Shown piece after piece: positions 37,045 through 52,000 of a stretch of 64,000 bases of DNA (the stretch's first letter is position 1; each line of letters opens with the position of its first letter). Below the pieces are notes generated by a model. The model did not search any database, was not told the DNA's origin, and saw nothing but the letters and a program-made list of their open reading frames with translations. The position numbers and the translations under genes are program-made. The stretch spans positions 29,346,449 to 29,410,448 of the forward strand of contig OY292276.1 in the NCBI GenBank assembly GCA_958496175.1. Reading direction: 5' to 3'. This DNA comes from Sisyra terminalis. Its lineage: Eukaryota; Arthropoda; Insecta; Neuroptera; Sisyridae.

Positions 37045-37455
37045 AATGTTACTGTTTTTTTAGGATTTTATAAGACCTCTCAATGTAAGATAGTCTGGTA
37101 ACAAAAGTTAGAAGACATTGTATATGACATAAATTACGGTTAGAAAATAGTTTGGATATATGGCTTAATTTTTTTACTTTCTGATACGCTTTGATGTGGG
37201 GACTGCACAAAAATTATACAACAATTTTGTGAGATTTCATATTAGTCCATTTATAAATTATAGGGAAAAACATTAAGGCGAAGGTTCATTATTTTGCCAT
37301 TTTTCCTTTTTAGTTACAAAAAAGATGCTATATTTTATCTCATTAAGAGAAAAAGTACAGAGAGTACAGATGGTACAGATATTCCTATATAAAATGCCGT
37401 GAAGTGTGAAACCGTGTTATATGAGACCTAGAGTCAAGTCTCATATAACAGAGAC

Positions 37456-37593
37456 CTATAAGAAGAGGGGTTCCATTTCGAAAGCCGATTAAATTATCAA
37501 TCGAAAACGTTTTTCCGGTGGAAAGATCGTCTTCACTTTCAGAACTATTTTGTTTATTTAAAGATCTTGCTTCTGCTCCCCTCTTTAAGAAAT
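37456..37593 (-). other. Exon-like segment, possibly captured
   Basis: On the minus strand a 138-nt stretch follows an acceptor (TTATTACAG) and ends at ATAG/GTCTCT. It is open throughout and encodes FLKRGAEARSLNKQNSSESE, then DDLSTGKTFSIDNLIGFRNG. Its composition looks protein-coding rather than random. It lies directly beside the palindrome at 37602. No partner exon was found and I do not recognise the peptide. Confidence 0.3.
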
Positions 37594-37601
37594 CTGTAAT
37601 A

Positions 37602-38600
37602 ATTAGAGTCGCCAAAAACCTTAGTAGTTAAAAAGCGACAGTAAATAACACATAAAAAATATTTGCTTGGATAGGATTATTGGAATATTTGGTTGCTTAG
37701 GACAGCGTAAAAACCATTCATAAATCACATAATTATGCAAAGAAAATTTTGCCATTTGTCTATACAGGTAGCCCTCCCCCAGCACAGGGATTTATAACAC
37801 GGTTTATAAATTGCGGAAATTTTCCTGCAATACGGCATCCTGTAACCCGGCTTCGCTCTAACACCGGAGAGAATTACAAAAAAATTTGTACAACACTAGA
37901 AGTTTCTATATCAATCGGAGGTGAAGATTTTGTGGGTATAGCTATTGAGGACATTCACGATTTGTTAGTGGAAGAAAACAATGGCGAAGTAAATTTGGTG
38001 ATAATGCCATCCGAAGCTGTAAATCTAATCCATTCTGATGATACTAGCATGGATGAAGTTTCTGAAATTTAAACTTAACTGAAAATATAAAGTCATTTTT
38101 TGTGAATGCACACCCTTCCGCTGCAGATTCAAAAGGAAATTGAAAAATTATCTGGCTCTTTAATAAGAAATTTACAATGACCTGGTAGGAATTAGCAAGC
38201 ATAGTAAATTTACTATGTTTGCAAATTTGTATATGATTACAACGTGTTAGAGCGAAACAAGGTTCCAGGATGTCGTATTGTAGGAAAATTTTCAAAATTT
38301 ATAAACCGTGTTATGAATCACTGTCTTGGAGGAGGGCTACCTGTATAGACAATTTACTAAATAATGGCATATAATAATATAAATAATATAATAATAATAT
38401 ATTATATATATTATAATAATAATATAATAAATAATATAAAATAATGGCAAAATTTACTTTACATAATTATGCGATTTAGGAATGGTTCCTAAGCTATTCT
38501 AAGCAAGCAGTATTCCAATAGTCCAATGCAAGAAATGTTTATTTATTTGTTATTTACTATCGCTTTGTAATTACTATGATTTTTAGCCACTCTTGGGCTT
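37602..38600. repeat. Giant palindrome with ~260-350-bp arms and an ORF in the loop
   Basis: The left arm (37602-37863) and right arm (38242-38600) are inverted copies. Pairs include CTATACAGGTAGCCCTCC with GGAGGGCTACCTGTATAG, ACGGTTTATAAATT with AATTTATAAACCGTGTT, CATAATTATGCAAAG with CTTTACATAATTATG, and GATAGTAAATAACA-type SINE tails at both outer edges. The right arm has an extra AT-rich insertion at about 38365-38440. The loop (37864-38241) continues an open frame of about 107 codons from 37749 to 38072, containing EVSISIGGEDFVGIAIEDIH and EVNLVIMPSEAVNLIH. That frame may be a captured host-gene fragment. I cannot name it. Confidence 0.7.
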
Positions 38601-38712
38601 AAAAAATTTCGTAAACTGAGAAGTACTGAAAATTTGCGTGTTTCGAGATTTGAATCCGATACCTATCGTTGTGGAGCAGTCACCTTGACCACTCGGCCAC
38701 CAGTAGGCTGAG
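38540..38712 (-). repeat. tRNA-derived SINE (family E), full copy at the edge of the palindrome
   Basis: On the minus strand the 5' part reads CTACTGGTGGCCGAGTGGTC (A box) and later GGATTCAAATCTCG (B box). It is followed by the same tail as the copy at 40084 (GAGTGGCTAAAA, then GCGATAGTAAATAACAAA). The tail half overlaps the right arm of the palindrome. Confidence 0.7.
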
Positions 38713-40083
38713 GAAATATTGTTCTGCTGTTTTAGACCGTTAACAATATTTTTAAAACTTTTTGCGTAGTTTTTTTCCTAAAATCAAAAAAATCACTTTA
38801 CCAATTTTCAAATTATATCTTTTGTTATTGGCAGAGAATGAAGGCAGATATGAAAAAGTTGGTATACTAAAAAAAATAAGATTTTTTTCCATTATCATAA
38901 TGGAGGGGGGTATATTAAGCTCTTAAGTTGGGCACTTTCTGTTTACTTTTTTTTATTATTGTCAACCAACAATTATTTGTAATATTAACGACTTTTTAAT
39001 TAGTATTTCGTAATTAATAATTAGTACTTAACTATAATCACAAACAAAATGAGTTATTCATAACCATTCATAAAAAATTTCTTACTGGTTACCAAAAAAA
39101 AAAGAAGAAATTCAAGGTTTAAAATTTGGTTAGCTAAAACCGTGAAACCGTATAAGGGGTATAAGGTGAATGTATTATGCAGATCATGTAGACCGTGTAT
39201 AAAGTTAATGTTAATATTTTTGATACTAAATCGCAATATCTAAAAAACTGTTGCTCGTAAGAAAAAAAAATAGGAACATGTTTTGTAGAAAATTATAAGC
39301 TCTACAACTTTTATACTTTCTACTTTTTTAGTAAAACTCAGTCTTTAATGGAAAAAACCTATTTTTTTTGGTAATTAACCTTGAAAAAAAATTTGACAAA
39401 GATTAGAGACCAACGAGAATTTTTGATTTTCATTATAAATAATATTTTGTACATCTATACCAATTTTTAACTAGAAGTGAATATTTCCTTAGTTAAGTGT
39501 CTATTCTAACATTAAAGTTTGATGATGAACAGTTTTCGAATAATTAAAGTATTTATTTTTAAATGTCTAGTTAGAAAATACTAAGGCAAAATTACAATTT
39601 TTTAATATAAAGCAGTAATGACGAGCTTAGTGAAAACACTGGTACTATTATCAAAGTTAGGGAATTGTTAGTTTAGGAGTTACGCCAATTTTTCTATTTT
39701 CAATTTGAATTTGTAACAATGAACAGTTCAAACTTTAGCGACATCTCTAAGGACACCTAGAAACTGTCAGAAATTGAATTGTATTACTATAATAATTGAG
39801 TTGTTCATTGTTACAAATTAAAAATAGGAATAGAAAAGTAGCCAAAGTCTTTAACGTTTCTAATTAATAACCTTTGTTAGTTCTCAAATTATAATAAAAT
39901 TGATGCTATTGTTGGTCATTGTTATTCACAAAACGTCAATATTGGTTCATGTCAAAAAATTTGTATGCACGTGTAGATTTCAATTTGATATATTATGGTA
40001 AACTTTACGGGTTGAAAAGAAGTACTAATTTTAGCCGTTAATGCTTACCAATGCTTACTGTCAATTTATAAACTGATTTCCCA

Positions 40084-40262
40084 GCCTACTGGTGGCCGAG
40101 TGATCAAGGTGACCGCTCCAAAACCGATAGGTGTTAGGTTCGATCCTCAATTCGAACAAATTTTCATTATTTCTCGAATACGGACTTTTTAAATCTTGGA
40201 GTCGCTAAAGACCTTGGTAGTTATATTGCGATGGTAAATAACAATTAAAAAAATATTTCCAA
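40084..40262 (+). repeat. tRNA-derived SINE (family E), reference copy
   Basis: The A box TGGCCGAGTGATCAAGG (40093-40109) and B box GGTTCGATCCT (40137-40147) sit at normal polymerase III spacing. They resemble a tRNA with a long variable region (Ser/Leu type). A tRNA-unrelated body follows (GAGTCGCTAAAGACCTTGG, TGGTAAATAACAA) and ends in an A-rich stretch. There is no acceptor-stem pairing, so it is not a functional tRNA gene. Other copies lie at 38540-38712 and 49075-49243, with a tail-only copy at about 37602-37690. Confidence 0.8.
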
Positions 40263-41233
40263 ATGTTTCGGAAACGATTGTGTATCGAGGCCACTTAAAC
40301 TAAATTCCAAAATTTTGTCTGCTAACTATGGCTAGGTATAAATTACTACAAATGAGATTATAGAAAAAATGTATTTTAAAAGGATAAATGGACTGTTTAA
40401 TGAATGCCTCATTTACTATTTATCGATTAACTCCACTTTAAAAAAGAAATGTGGTGCCAAAAAACTTGAATTTCTCGAATCTATCCAATTTATTATAGCT
40501 TTTTTATTAAGATAATGAATAATACCACTCAATAGCAATACTAATTTGATTCTTCATTGTTAAATTAGGTATATGCCAATAGTGAAATTTAGTACGGTTT
40601 TCTCCTTTTTATGGTCACTGAATTTAATTCATTTGGCAAGTGAACCATCCAAATAATAAAATAGATTTATGATATTTGATCCTCCGACAAAATTTCCCTG
40701 AGCAAATATCACCAAAAATATCTCTAAGAAAAAAACCCAGAGAAAATATCGCGACAACAGAACATCCGGAATATTTGGCAAGACTACGATTCTTCCAGCG
40801 CCACGATTTAAGACACACATTTTTAGAGATTTCGATGAATTAAATCGAAAAGAAAGAATAATAATTTTTGATATAATTTACAAAATATCAATACTTAAAA
40901 ATTGAGGGTTGAATTTTTTGTCTTTTTTTTTTGAACGACTTCTTTTAGATTTAAAGAAAAAATTAATCAACATGGAATAACGTTGCATTTTATACTTTAT
41001 TTTTGATTTAATTTGCGAATAAATTATGAATGCTAAATAAACATTTCAATTTTTTTTATTTGAGATTGGGGGACTTCGCCCACAACTTTCACCGATGCTT
41101 TACCCCTGGATCCCTTGTATATAGTTTTTTAGTATTGTCAGTTTCTTCAGAAAAAAATCGGGACTTTAAAAAATTTATAATTAATAATCGAAGGATCAAT
41201 TGTCGGGTATGTTTTGTCTTTATGCTATTTAGT

Positions 41234-41278
41234 TCGGGGTTATTTTGTACGGGGATATTTTGTCTGGGGATATTTTGA
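41234..41278 (+). repeat. Short tandem GGGGATATTTTGT units
   Basis: About three diverged copies of a 16-17-bp unit (GGGGTTATTTTGTACG, GGGGATATTTTGTCTG, GGGGATATTTTGATGG) lie in a row. They probably belong to a transposable-element end. Related GGGATATTTT-like phrases appear near 40720 in reverse sense. Confidence 0.5.
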
Positions 41279-41984
41279 TGGAGGATGAAGACGTCTGATA
41301 CACCTAAAATAAATATATTATATTATGATACATTTCGTTGAAAACTTGATAGGTAAAATTAATTTACAATCTCATTGTTCCAAAAATATGATGTTTAAGC
41401 TATATCGGTTAAAGTTTAACACCTATTCGTATTTATCATATTATACTGCAAATATTCGTATGTAAAATGATACAGTTCACCACATACGTATTTTAAATTG
41501 ACGATTTGGACTTTTTTGTTACGTTAATTTTTTTACCAGGAACATTAGTGCGGGTTCCTCTCAATATTATAAAGCTGGAAACGATAAAGCTGACTCCTTA
41601 CAAAAATTCAATTTCAAAAAATTATGTTTATTATTAACCTATACGGTTTTATAGTTTTGAATTACCTACTTCAGACAAAAAAGTAGATTCTTGAAAATCA
41701 ATTTCTTGAAAAGGATTATTTATATTAATGTAATAACATGAATAAAGGGGCGCTATAACAAATAAATCCGCTCCTGCGGTCACATAGATTTTTTTGTGAG
41801 GGGATTATTTATTTCGTCTTACTTTCTTTCCTCGTTTATATTCCATTCGATTCTTTCCTTCCTTGGTTGACGAGAAATTGTTGGATTTGGAATCAGTTTG
41901 ATGAAAACCGCGACAGTGATCGATCGACTGTCGTCTTAGTAAGCTGTCTTCAATTTTTGTGGTTTGATTCGTCCCGTTACAACA

Positions 41985-43977
<1,993 letters not shown>

Positions 43978-46037
43978 TTATTTTCATTGAGTCATTTTTA
44001 CTGGCTTTAAATGAAACCATGTGCCATAAAATGTGCCATATTTTCTTAAATATAATTTTTAATATAATGATTATTATAAAAATAAACACTTAATTTGTGT
44101 AAGCAAAACTATTATTCATTTTTAAATAAATTGAACAAAATATCATTTGATATTAAAGGGTATTTCTGATTAAAATTTTTGAAATGCTCCTATTCTTCGC
44201 AGATTCTCTCGATTATCTGGTCAATTACATGTATCCCCTTCAGCGTTTTGGGGACGAAAAAAAGGAGTTTTTTGAGTTACTCCTTAAAATTTTTCACTAA
44301 TATGGAGACCACTATGGACTTTCTTTGAGGATTTTTTAAGGTCATTGAGCTTAAGTATAGTAGTGCAATTTTTTTTAACAAACAATAGTAGCTCATGTCT
44401 TTTTTAGGAACGTTAATATCTGGCAACGTTGCATTTTCAACTTCCATTTTTATTTAATTTGCGATTTTTTGTTCATTCAATTCTATATATCATATAATTT
44501 TCTCTTTGACGCTAAATTTTCAGCGCGGCTCAATTTATTCGCGAAATAAAATTAAAAACAAAGTAGACATCGCTACAAAGGACATAAGCCGATTTTTTTT
44601 CAGTAGAACCTGATACAACCTTCTCAGAGTCAACGCGTGAATTGAACTGTGACATTTTTTTAAAAAGCTAACAATGGGTGGAATTAAAGTAAAAACAAAG
44701 TAGAAAATGCAACATTGCCAAATGTTGATGATCTTAAAGAGGACATGAGTCGTTAAATTTTCATGAATTTTTCGTTAGCTGCTTTACCGTCAAAAATTTA
44801 AAAAACTTATTATTCAATTTTTTTCAATTACAATTATACAACTTAGCTCCGCTAAGTTTGAAATCATCCTTTTTAACCAAAAACAACATGCCTTTTTACC
44901 ATATAACTAAAAGCAAATTATAAGTAACGAAAAATCAATTTGAACTTAAATCCGAATTTTTCGAAGATACTTGCGGTTTCTTAATTGAATTATGGTTTAC
45001 CAATATTTTTTAATGATTTAATTAGTAGTCGTAAAATACATTTCAGTCAAAATAATTATTTTTTTTAAAATTATTATTATACTTAAAAATTGTTTTTTTC
45101 ACCGCTGAGAAGCAGAAAAGGACCAAGCGACCAAAAATCGTGGAGGTCTTATTTTTTAATCCCAAATGGTCGTATTTAATGTGAAGAAATGGAAAAAATT
45201 TTAAAACAATTTTTCAACTATTTTAATCATAAATACTCTTTATTTATAAAAATGATTATTTGGTGAGGTCAGATTTTCCACATAAATTTGTTTATAACCG
45301 GTAGTTTATTATTTTTATTGATTAGATGGTTCAGATCATAGAAGTTAACTTCGTATAAAATTAGTAATTTAGCTTTAATTATTTAGCATTTTAGAAACTG
45401 TTATCAGGTCTATTCAAAAGAATCGTCTTATTGTTGGAGACAAACATTGTCGAAAGACCAGAAAACCATTGTCGGATTGAATGATTTGTTTTTAATTTTC
45501 AAAGCATTACTTATATTGACGTATATTATAGGTCAACCAAGTAAACAAGATAAAAATAAATTATAATCCTATATCACATGAAAATTTAAGATGATGTAAA
45601 TAAAGAAAATTTTTGAATCATTTGAATATTTCAAACATTTTAAGGCAATTGACTACGCCATCTGTTATTTAACTTCTAAAGCAATAATTCGGAATTTTTA
45701 AAAATCAAACAATTTCTCGTGTTCCAACGACTTCATCCGATCTATGTCGAATAAAGTCTGCAACATTCCATATGACTTTTGCCTTTAGTCGAATGTTTAC
45801 TTATCGTTTGACGGTCAAACAGGTTGGCCTTAATAAATAATTAATTTTAAGAGTAATTTAAATTTTAATTGATAATATAATCGCCTTAGTAAGTGATACC
45901 GGCCTTAAATTTTACACTAACTAAAAAAAGAAAATATTATTAAAATACTACGAAAATACATTTAAAGCTTAAGAAAACGAAAAAAATAAGATGGGTAAAA
46001 AAAAGTTTCAAAATCTGGTAGTTGTTTTATAAAAATT
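43978..46037. other. Intergenic between TDO and p130Cas
   Basis: This 2.1 kb begins with the TDO 3'UTR and its AATAAA at 44081. It contains a family B fold-back copy (about 44390-44760) and otherwise AT-rich sequence. Nothing gene-like was seen. The p130Cas promoter and any 5'UTR exon must lie here but show no clear motif. Confidence 0.65.
44390..44760. repeat. Family B fold-back element, copy at 44.4 kb
   Basis: The left arm has TCTGGCAACGTTGCATTTTC and TTATTTAATTTGCGA; the right side has AAATGCAACATTGCCAAATG and GACATGAGTCG. An additional inward copy of the arm (AAAGTAGACATCGCTACAAAGG) suggests a nested insertion or internal duplication. Confidence 0.6.
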
Positions 46038-49000
46038 ATGAATAACAGTGATTTTTCTCGAGCTAAGCAGGTGAGTTTTCTTTTATTTTCCATGTACTTA
46101 ATCTAAACAATTGAACATAAGAACATGGAAATTCTTAGTATTGTATTAAATTCGATTTTGGAAAACGGCTGGGGTAGGTTAGGTGGCTAAATGACCTAAC
46201 GGTAGCTGCAGTAGTTTTTAAGTTTTTCCCTTTATTTCATAATATACTTTTATACATTTTTCTGTTAATCTATTTATTGGTTTCAAAGTGGCCCCTTTTA
46301 TCTTTTTTTAATAATCTTATCTTTCTTATCAATTTGACATTTTGTTGACTTAAAAAAAAAATATACACAAAGGTGTGCAAAATTTGAAAATGCATAGTAT
46401 AGATTAATGATTTAATGAAAAAAATGTAAGTTGGAAAATGCCATGATTTTAATATAATTGATTACAATGACGTCATTGTTATAAAAACTTTCACATTTGC
46501 ATGATTCATTTTGTTCGTAGAATTGTCTAGCGAAAGCTTTATACGACAATATTGCTGAAGCTCCGGATGAATTAGCTTTTCGGAAGGGAGATGTTTTAGT
46601 TGTTTTGGAACAAAATACTGCCGGGATTGAAGGATGGTGGCTTTGTTCTTTACGAGGAAGACAGGTAACTCCTTTGAAAATTTATTAAGAAACAGTAATT
46701 TGCATTGTATTGTAATTCTTAGGGAATTTGCCCTGGAAATCGATTGCGTTTGATGCCGGGATTGTATGCCGATTCCAGTGATATGATAAACCGGGAGAGT
46801 GTCTCGACACCATCGTCTCAAACTAATTTAATGAATATCAGTCCAATTATTGACTATAGTAATACAAATTTGCAACAACATGGAAAAAGGCGTAGTTGGC
46901 ACGTGCAACCGAATAAGGTGAGTTGAAGTTTCCTATATTTTTAATAAAAAAATTAAATGATATATTTTCAGGTTTTAACACCAAAAAAGATAAATGACGT
47001 ATATTTGTACGATTTGCCGGTTGCGTCACTAGCGTCAAATTACCGTGAACGACGATATGACGTGCCCTTGAATTGTACAACCCCTTCCCGTAACGTCACA
47101 CCCTTGTTAAACGTCAGTCAGGACTCTGTTTATGATGTTCCGTCGCCGTTACGAGCTATTCCGATTGACTACGACACTCCGCGAGGCAGGTCCTCACCCT
47201 TAAGAAGCGCCGCGACGCCGACGCCATTGACCGACGCGAGCTATGACATTCCGCGCTCGTTGCAACCAGCTCAACAGTTGACTCCAAGCAGCTCGGCCAG
47301 TTCCTTAACATCTCTTTCCTCATCAAATCGAAGCAGTTTAGCTAATATGCCGGATTACGATGTCCCGAAATCAAGTCCTAGACAAGTCTTGCCAAATTCA
47401 ATGTCCTCGTCGACATTGAGTCAAGCCAATTCTGTGTATGATGTTCCTACATCGATCGGCCAACCTAAAGAGTTGCCTATTGAAATCAATTCAGCGTTGG
47501 ACAATCTTGAGAGTTTGCAAAAGGAGGTCACTGCAGCCATTGGAAGGTTACTAGGATTTGTGACACCCCAATGGCGAAGTCAGAGTAAGCTTGAACCGAA
47601 GTTGATGGATATTAAATTGGCCGTCGTTCGTTTACGCACCTCTTTGCACGATTTGGCCGAATTTGGCGAAGGAACTCTTGGAAATGCAGCTCGCGCACCT
47701 GACAAAGGTAAATTTAAAAAGAAATTAAAGTGAACTACAACAATATTTTTTGAACTTCCCTTGTAGTATCTAAATTGGAAATCGTTGCAAGTTTAATTAA
47801 ATTTCATTAATCCGTTAAAAAAAAATTAAATGTCCGTTTCAACAGATTCGGATGTAATTTTATACCGATTTTGATTTTTACCCGAAAATGAACATAGTTT
47901 ATAAAATACGAACAAACGGCTTTTTGAATACGGTAAATTATGTTTGGACAAAGAATACCAATATAGAAAGAAGGCGTTTATGAACAAATCATGTATAAAA
48001 GCAAATACAACAACCCTTCAAAACACAAATTATAAATAAGAGAAGAACGAACGCTGTATAGTATTATCGTCCACAAAATGAGGGTACAGTGCAGAGGACT
48101 CTAGTGTCAATAGTATACAAGTATGAATATAAGCGCCAGAAACATTTTCATACAATTTACAAAAGTTTAACAATTTCAATGGAAACTTGTTTCCTAAACA
48201 TAAGTAGAATTAAATAATAATGAATTTATGTTATATTAAAGGCATTAAATTAAATGAAGAACCTGAATGTAACGTTTTGGTAGCTTTAGCCTCAGTTTGA
48301 ATTACAATAACAAAAAAGCGAACAACCAATTACAATTCAGTACATAAAGTTGGTCATGTTTCTTAGCGATAATGCGCTAATGGCGGCCGAAAAAATAACT
48401 AAACCATGTCTGAATTTTTGAGGACACGTGAACTAACATTTTGCCTATTTCGTTCGTTTTCCTGTTATCTATTCTTCGTGCTTCAAAATTTAGTTAGAAA
48501 TCCAAAACAGTAAACATATTGACTTGTAAATAACATCAGTAGAAAACTACTGTTGCAAAACTTTGGTGAATGTATCGACAAAATTCAACGAATTCTAAAA
48601 AAAAATGTTTGTCATATAACGCATATAACCATTGAGTTTGAAATTTTTTTTCCGCGATTTTCTTAATATTTTCGCAATTTTCTTGAAGTATATCGTCGAC
48701 AAAAGCGATGTCGAGAAACTTATTTAAAAATGTATTTAACTATGTAAGTTTGATCTCGGCAAATTGTCGAACTGCTTAGATTCTAATTGGCTGAAAAGAG
48801 ATTAATGTCCTTATAGAAGATGACTCATAAAAAATATTCTCCAGGGAAATAAATTATAAAATTTAAAGAAAATGCTTTAATAAAAAATAAAATAATATTT
48901 AGTTTAATTATCTAAAGTAGACTGAAATGTAAATATTAGTCATAATGATAAGGATAGAATTTTGGGCCCGGCTGCTGAAGTTTCGGTTAAAAATCTATTG

Positions 49001-52000
49001 AAGAAGTTAAAAGTCCCTAAAATTTACGAGCTTAAGCGTACGCACACTAGTTCCTTTTTAAAAAAATGTTTTTTTAGTTGTTATTTACGGTCACTTTATA
49101 ACTACTAAGGTCCTTTAGCGACTCTAGGGTTAATTAAATCCGTTATCAAGAAATATTGAAAATTTGCACGATTCGACGATCGAGCCCTACCTACTAGTTT
49201 TGGAACTGTCACCTAGACCACTTGGCTACCAGTAGGCCAAAAAAAAATAGTTGGCTTCTTTTATTCCAGGATGATCGATCAGGTTAACGTTTTATTTTTA
49301 CTACGAATTACGTAACTTCTCTAGAGTCTAGACCATCATTTTTAATAAATATATATATACATATATATTTCACTTACTTAGGGTCAGTAATTTCATATTT
49401 AAATAGCGATAATTAGTACCAGATAAAATTTAATCTATAGGATAGAGGAAATATGTGTATTTGAACCTTAGAATAGTGATATTATGTGTTGGATTTATCT
49501 AGGAGTTAAATTTTTATTTACTAAATAGCTATCTCAAAAATACGATGTATCTATCTATTAGTGTAAATATCGGTCCTTAGACTATTTTAATTAAAGTTAG
49601 TCAGGAATCTTCGGCTTTTACCGAAAGTTTTGGTTAAAATCGAATAATTGACTTTTTATTTCTTTGCTTATTTAATCCTTAAATTCTCAGTTTTTCCTGT
49701 TTAAAGATAAGAACATCATACATACTGACTTTAGTGAAAATTATCGCTGTAAGTACAGTGCAGAGATACAAGTAATTCATTTTGACGTTGCGGGGCATCA
49801 AATAACACTTTACAGTAACAGTAATACTGTTCGGGCCCAAACTTTTTGCTCTCTATCAAACAATAACACACACGAAAAATGACGGTATGGTCTATAGAAA
49901 CCATTCTCTCACACTCAACATTATAAATCATCCTTATAATTCGTCTACAATAAGTTTATTCTGGGAACCACTATATTGGTAAAATTTAATTAAACAAATA
50001 CTTCAAAATTGACCAAAAAAAATTCTAATTATTAAAAATATTTTTTTCTACCTAATTTCGGAATTTGATGAAAATTAGCCACATATTTTATGCTCAAAAA
50101 TTTACTGATTAGCATCATAAAATATAAACGGTTTGGGGAGTTTCTTTTTGTGATTACGTATAAAAATGATGAAATATGTTTGGAAAAAAATAATCACCAT
50201 CGTAAATCATATTTGACTATTGTAAACGAGATCTACTTGTCCCATTATTTTTCAGTTTATATTAGGAGTGGGCAAACTTAATACTGATATGATCGACAAT
50301 AGTTTTTCCTATTTACACGCGATTGACTTCGAAAAATGGATTAAATTAAAAACAAATACTTAAGGGCTTACATGGGTTTAATCAGGGCAAAAATGGCTAA
50401 TTTTAAACATTTTTTTCCATATAAAAATAAAATATTTTATTTAAACTTTTTACTGCCTTGAATAGAAACATTAGACAAAGAATTTCTGAAATTTTCGTAG
50501 AAAAAACATTTAAAACTTCGTCACTTCGACGTCATTTCCGGTGACCCATCGATAAAAAGATGTGTCCGCGTTGTCAGCCGAATTAATGATAGAATTATCC
50601 GTAAAAATAAATGAAAAAGATGTGAAAAAATACGTAGTTTAGTTAAAACTATTAAGACCATAAACTAGAACTTGTACGAAGGAAAAAAGAAAGAGAAAAA
50701 TATATTTTTGGTAAATATTTTTACAAAAAAATGCAAACTTCAGTGTTATTATGCTCTGCATTTTTTTTAAATAGTTGTAATTGTGAAAAAAATCCTTTGC
50801 CCAAGTCTTTCTGATTTATATCTCGAAGGCCTATGCAAAATTTCATCAAAATCGGTCAAGTAGTTCTCAAGAAATCTTGACAACTGAATTTGAAAAACAA
50901 GTTTCGAGAAAAACGCTATAATAGACGAGCAGCTGCACCGATATACCTGCGGCGTGCTGTGCTTCCCAAGACTTTATCTCCAAAACTATTACCCGGATCA
51001 ACCTGAAAATTTAGGGCAATATTCTAGAGATGTGGTAGAAATTAATAAGACTACAAAAAAAAATCGATTTTTTGAAGCCGTGAAATCCGTGTAACTCCTT
51101 AATGATATAATGAGTAGAAGGGAGATTTAGAAGCACTATTTGGGAATCAATAATATTCGTTGTGGAATAGATGCGTGTTTAGTTTTAAATTCAAGTTTCA
51201 TGTCTGCTAAATAAATTAATTGCACACTTTCAATTGAAAGAATTGAAATTTACTTCCAAAATTATTTCAAATGCCTGTGATCGACTATCGACCTGTTCGC
51301 GATCGACCGTTTGCCTACTTCTGGTATACACTATACATTTGCCTTTCGGTTTGAAGTTATCCAAGTGGTAGACAAACGACGGAGTTTCCCACGACTGTAT
51401 CTCCGAAACTATTACTCGGATTAACTTGAAAATTTAGTATAATATTTTAAAGATATTGTAAAAATCAATCAGACAATTAAATTAAAATCGACTTTTTAAA
51501 GCCGTGAAATTCATGTAACACCTTGAAGAGAGAATGAGTAAAAGGAAGTATTAGAAGCATTATTTGGGAATCAGTAATATTCGTTATAAAATAGATGTGC
51601 GGTTAGTTTTAAATTCAAGTTTCATTGTCTGCTAAATTTTTAGTACACACTTTCTATTAAAAGAATTTAAATTTACGTAAAAAATATTTAAAATGCCTAC
51701 GATCGACTATCTTTCTGTTCGCGATCGACCATTTGCCCACTCCTGATTTTATTAAATTGCTCATTAAATGTTTTGAAATTTAAAGTTTATTTTTACATTT
51801 TTAGGACTCGCTTCAAAACTTCGACCTCTTGTAAAAGCACTACGTAACGCTGATAATCTGATTCAAAAAACCGTTGGAATTCTTGATTGCCACAACTGGT
51901 CGTTGGAAACTTTGGCTCGAAAACAAGATGATGAAAATTGTGTCAAATCTCCAGATGCTCTCGATCAACTAATTGCTTGCGCTCGAGCTCTAACTGAAGA

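Larger units (their letters stand above)
36104..41984. other. Intergenic between Pvf and TDO
   Basis: This 5.9 kb is the most element-dense part of the window. It contains a hAT MITE (36771-37044), an exon-like segment (37456-37593), a giant palindrome (37602-38600) flanked by SINE tails, a full SINE (40084-40262), and a short GGGGATATTTTGT tandem (41234-41278). It also has a family B-like half arm near 40925-41010. No complete gene is visible. The TDO promoter should lie in the last few hundred bases; no TATA box was assigned. Confidence 0.65.
47708..51804. other. p130Cas intron 4 (4.1 kb), repeat-filled
   Basis: The donor is AAAG/GTAAAT and the acceptor TTTTTAG/GACTCG. Inside are a family D copy (48283-48490), a minus-strand SINE (49075-49243), a family A fragment (49650-50085) and a 1.48-kb hAT-like element with an internal duplication (50263-51745). 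I see no alternative exon. Confidence 0.75.

Noticed and set aside
40084..40160. Functional tRNA-Ser or tRNA-Leu gene
   Set aside because: A and B boxes are present, but the acceptor and anticodon stems do not pair and the unit recurs with a common unrelated tail, so it is a SINE.
40786..41110. A Helitron shared between 40.8-41.1 kb and 63.7-64.0 kb
   Set aside because: Short shared phrases (ACTACGATTCTT..CGCC and a CCCCTGGATCCCTTG-like end) exist, but orientation is inconsistent between them. No TC/CTRR ends with a 3' hairpin could be placed.
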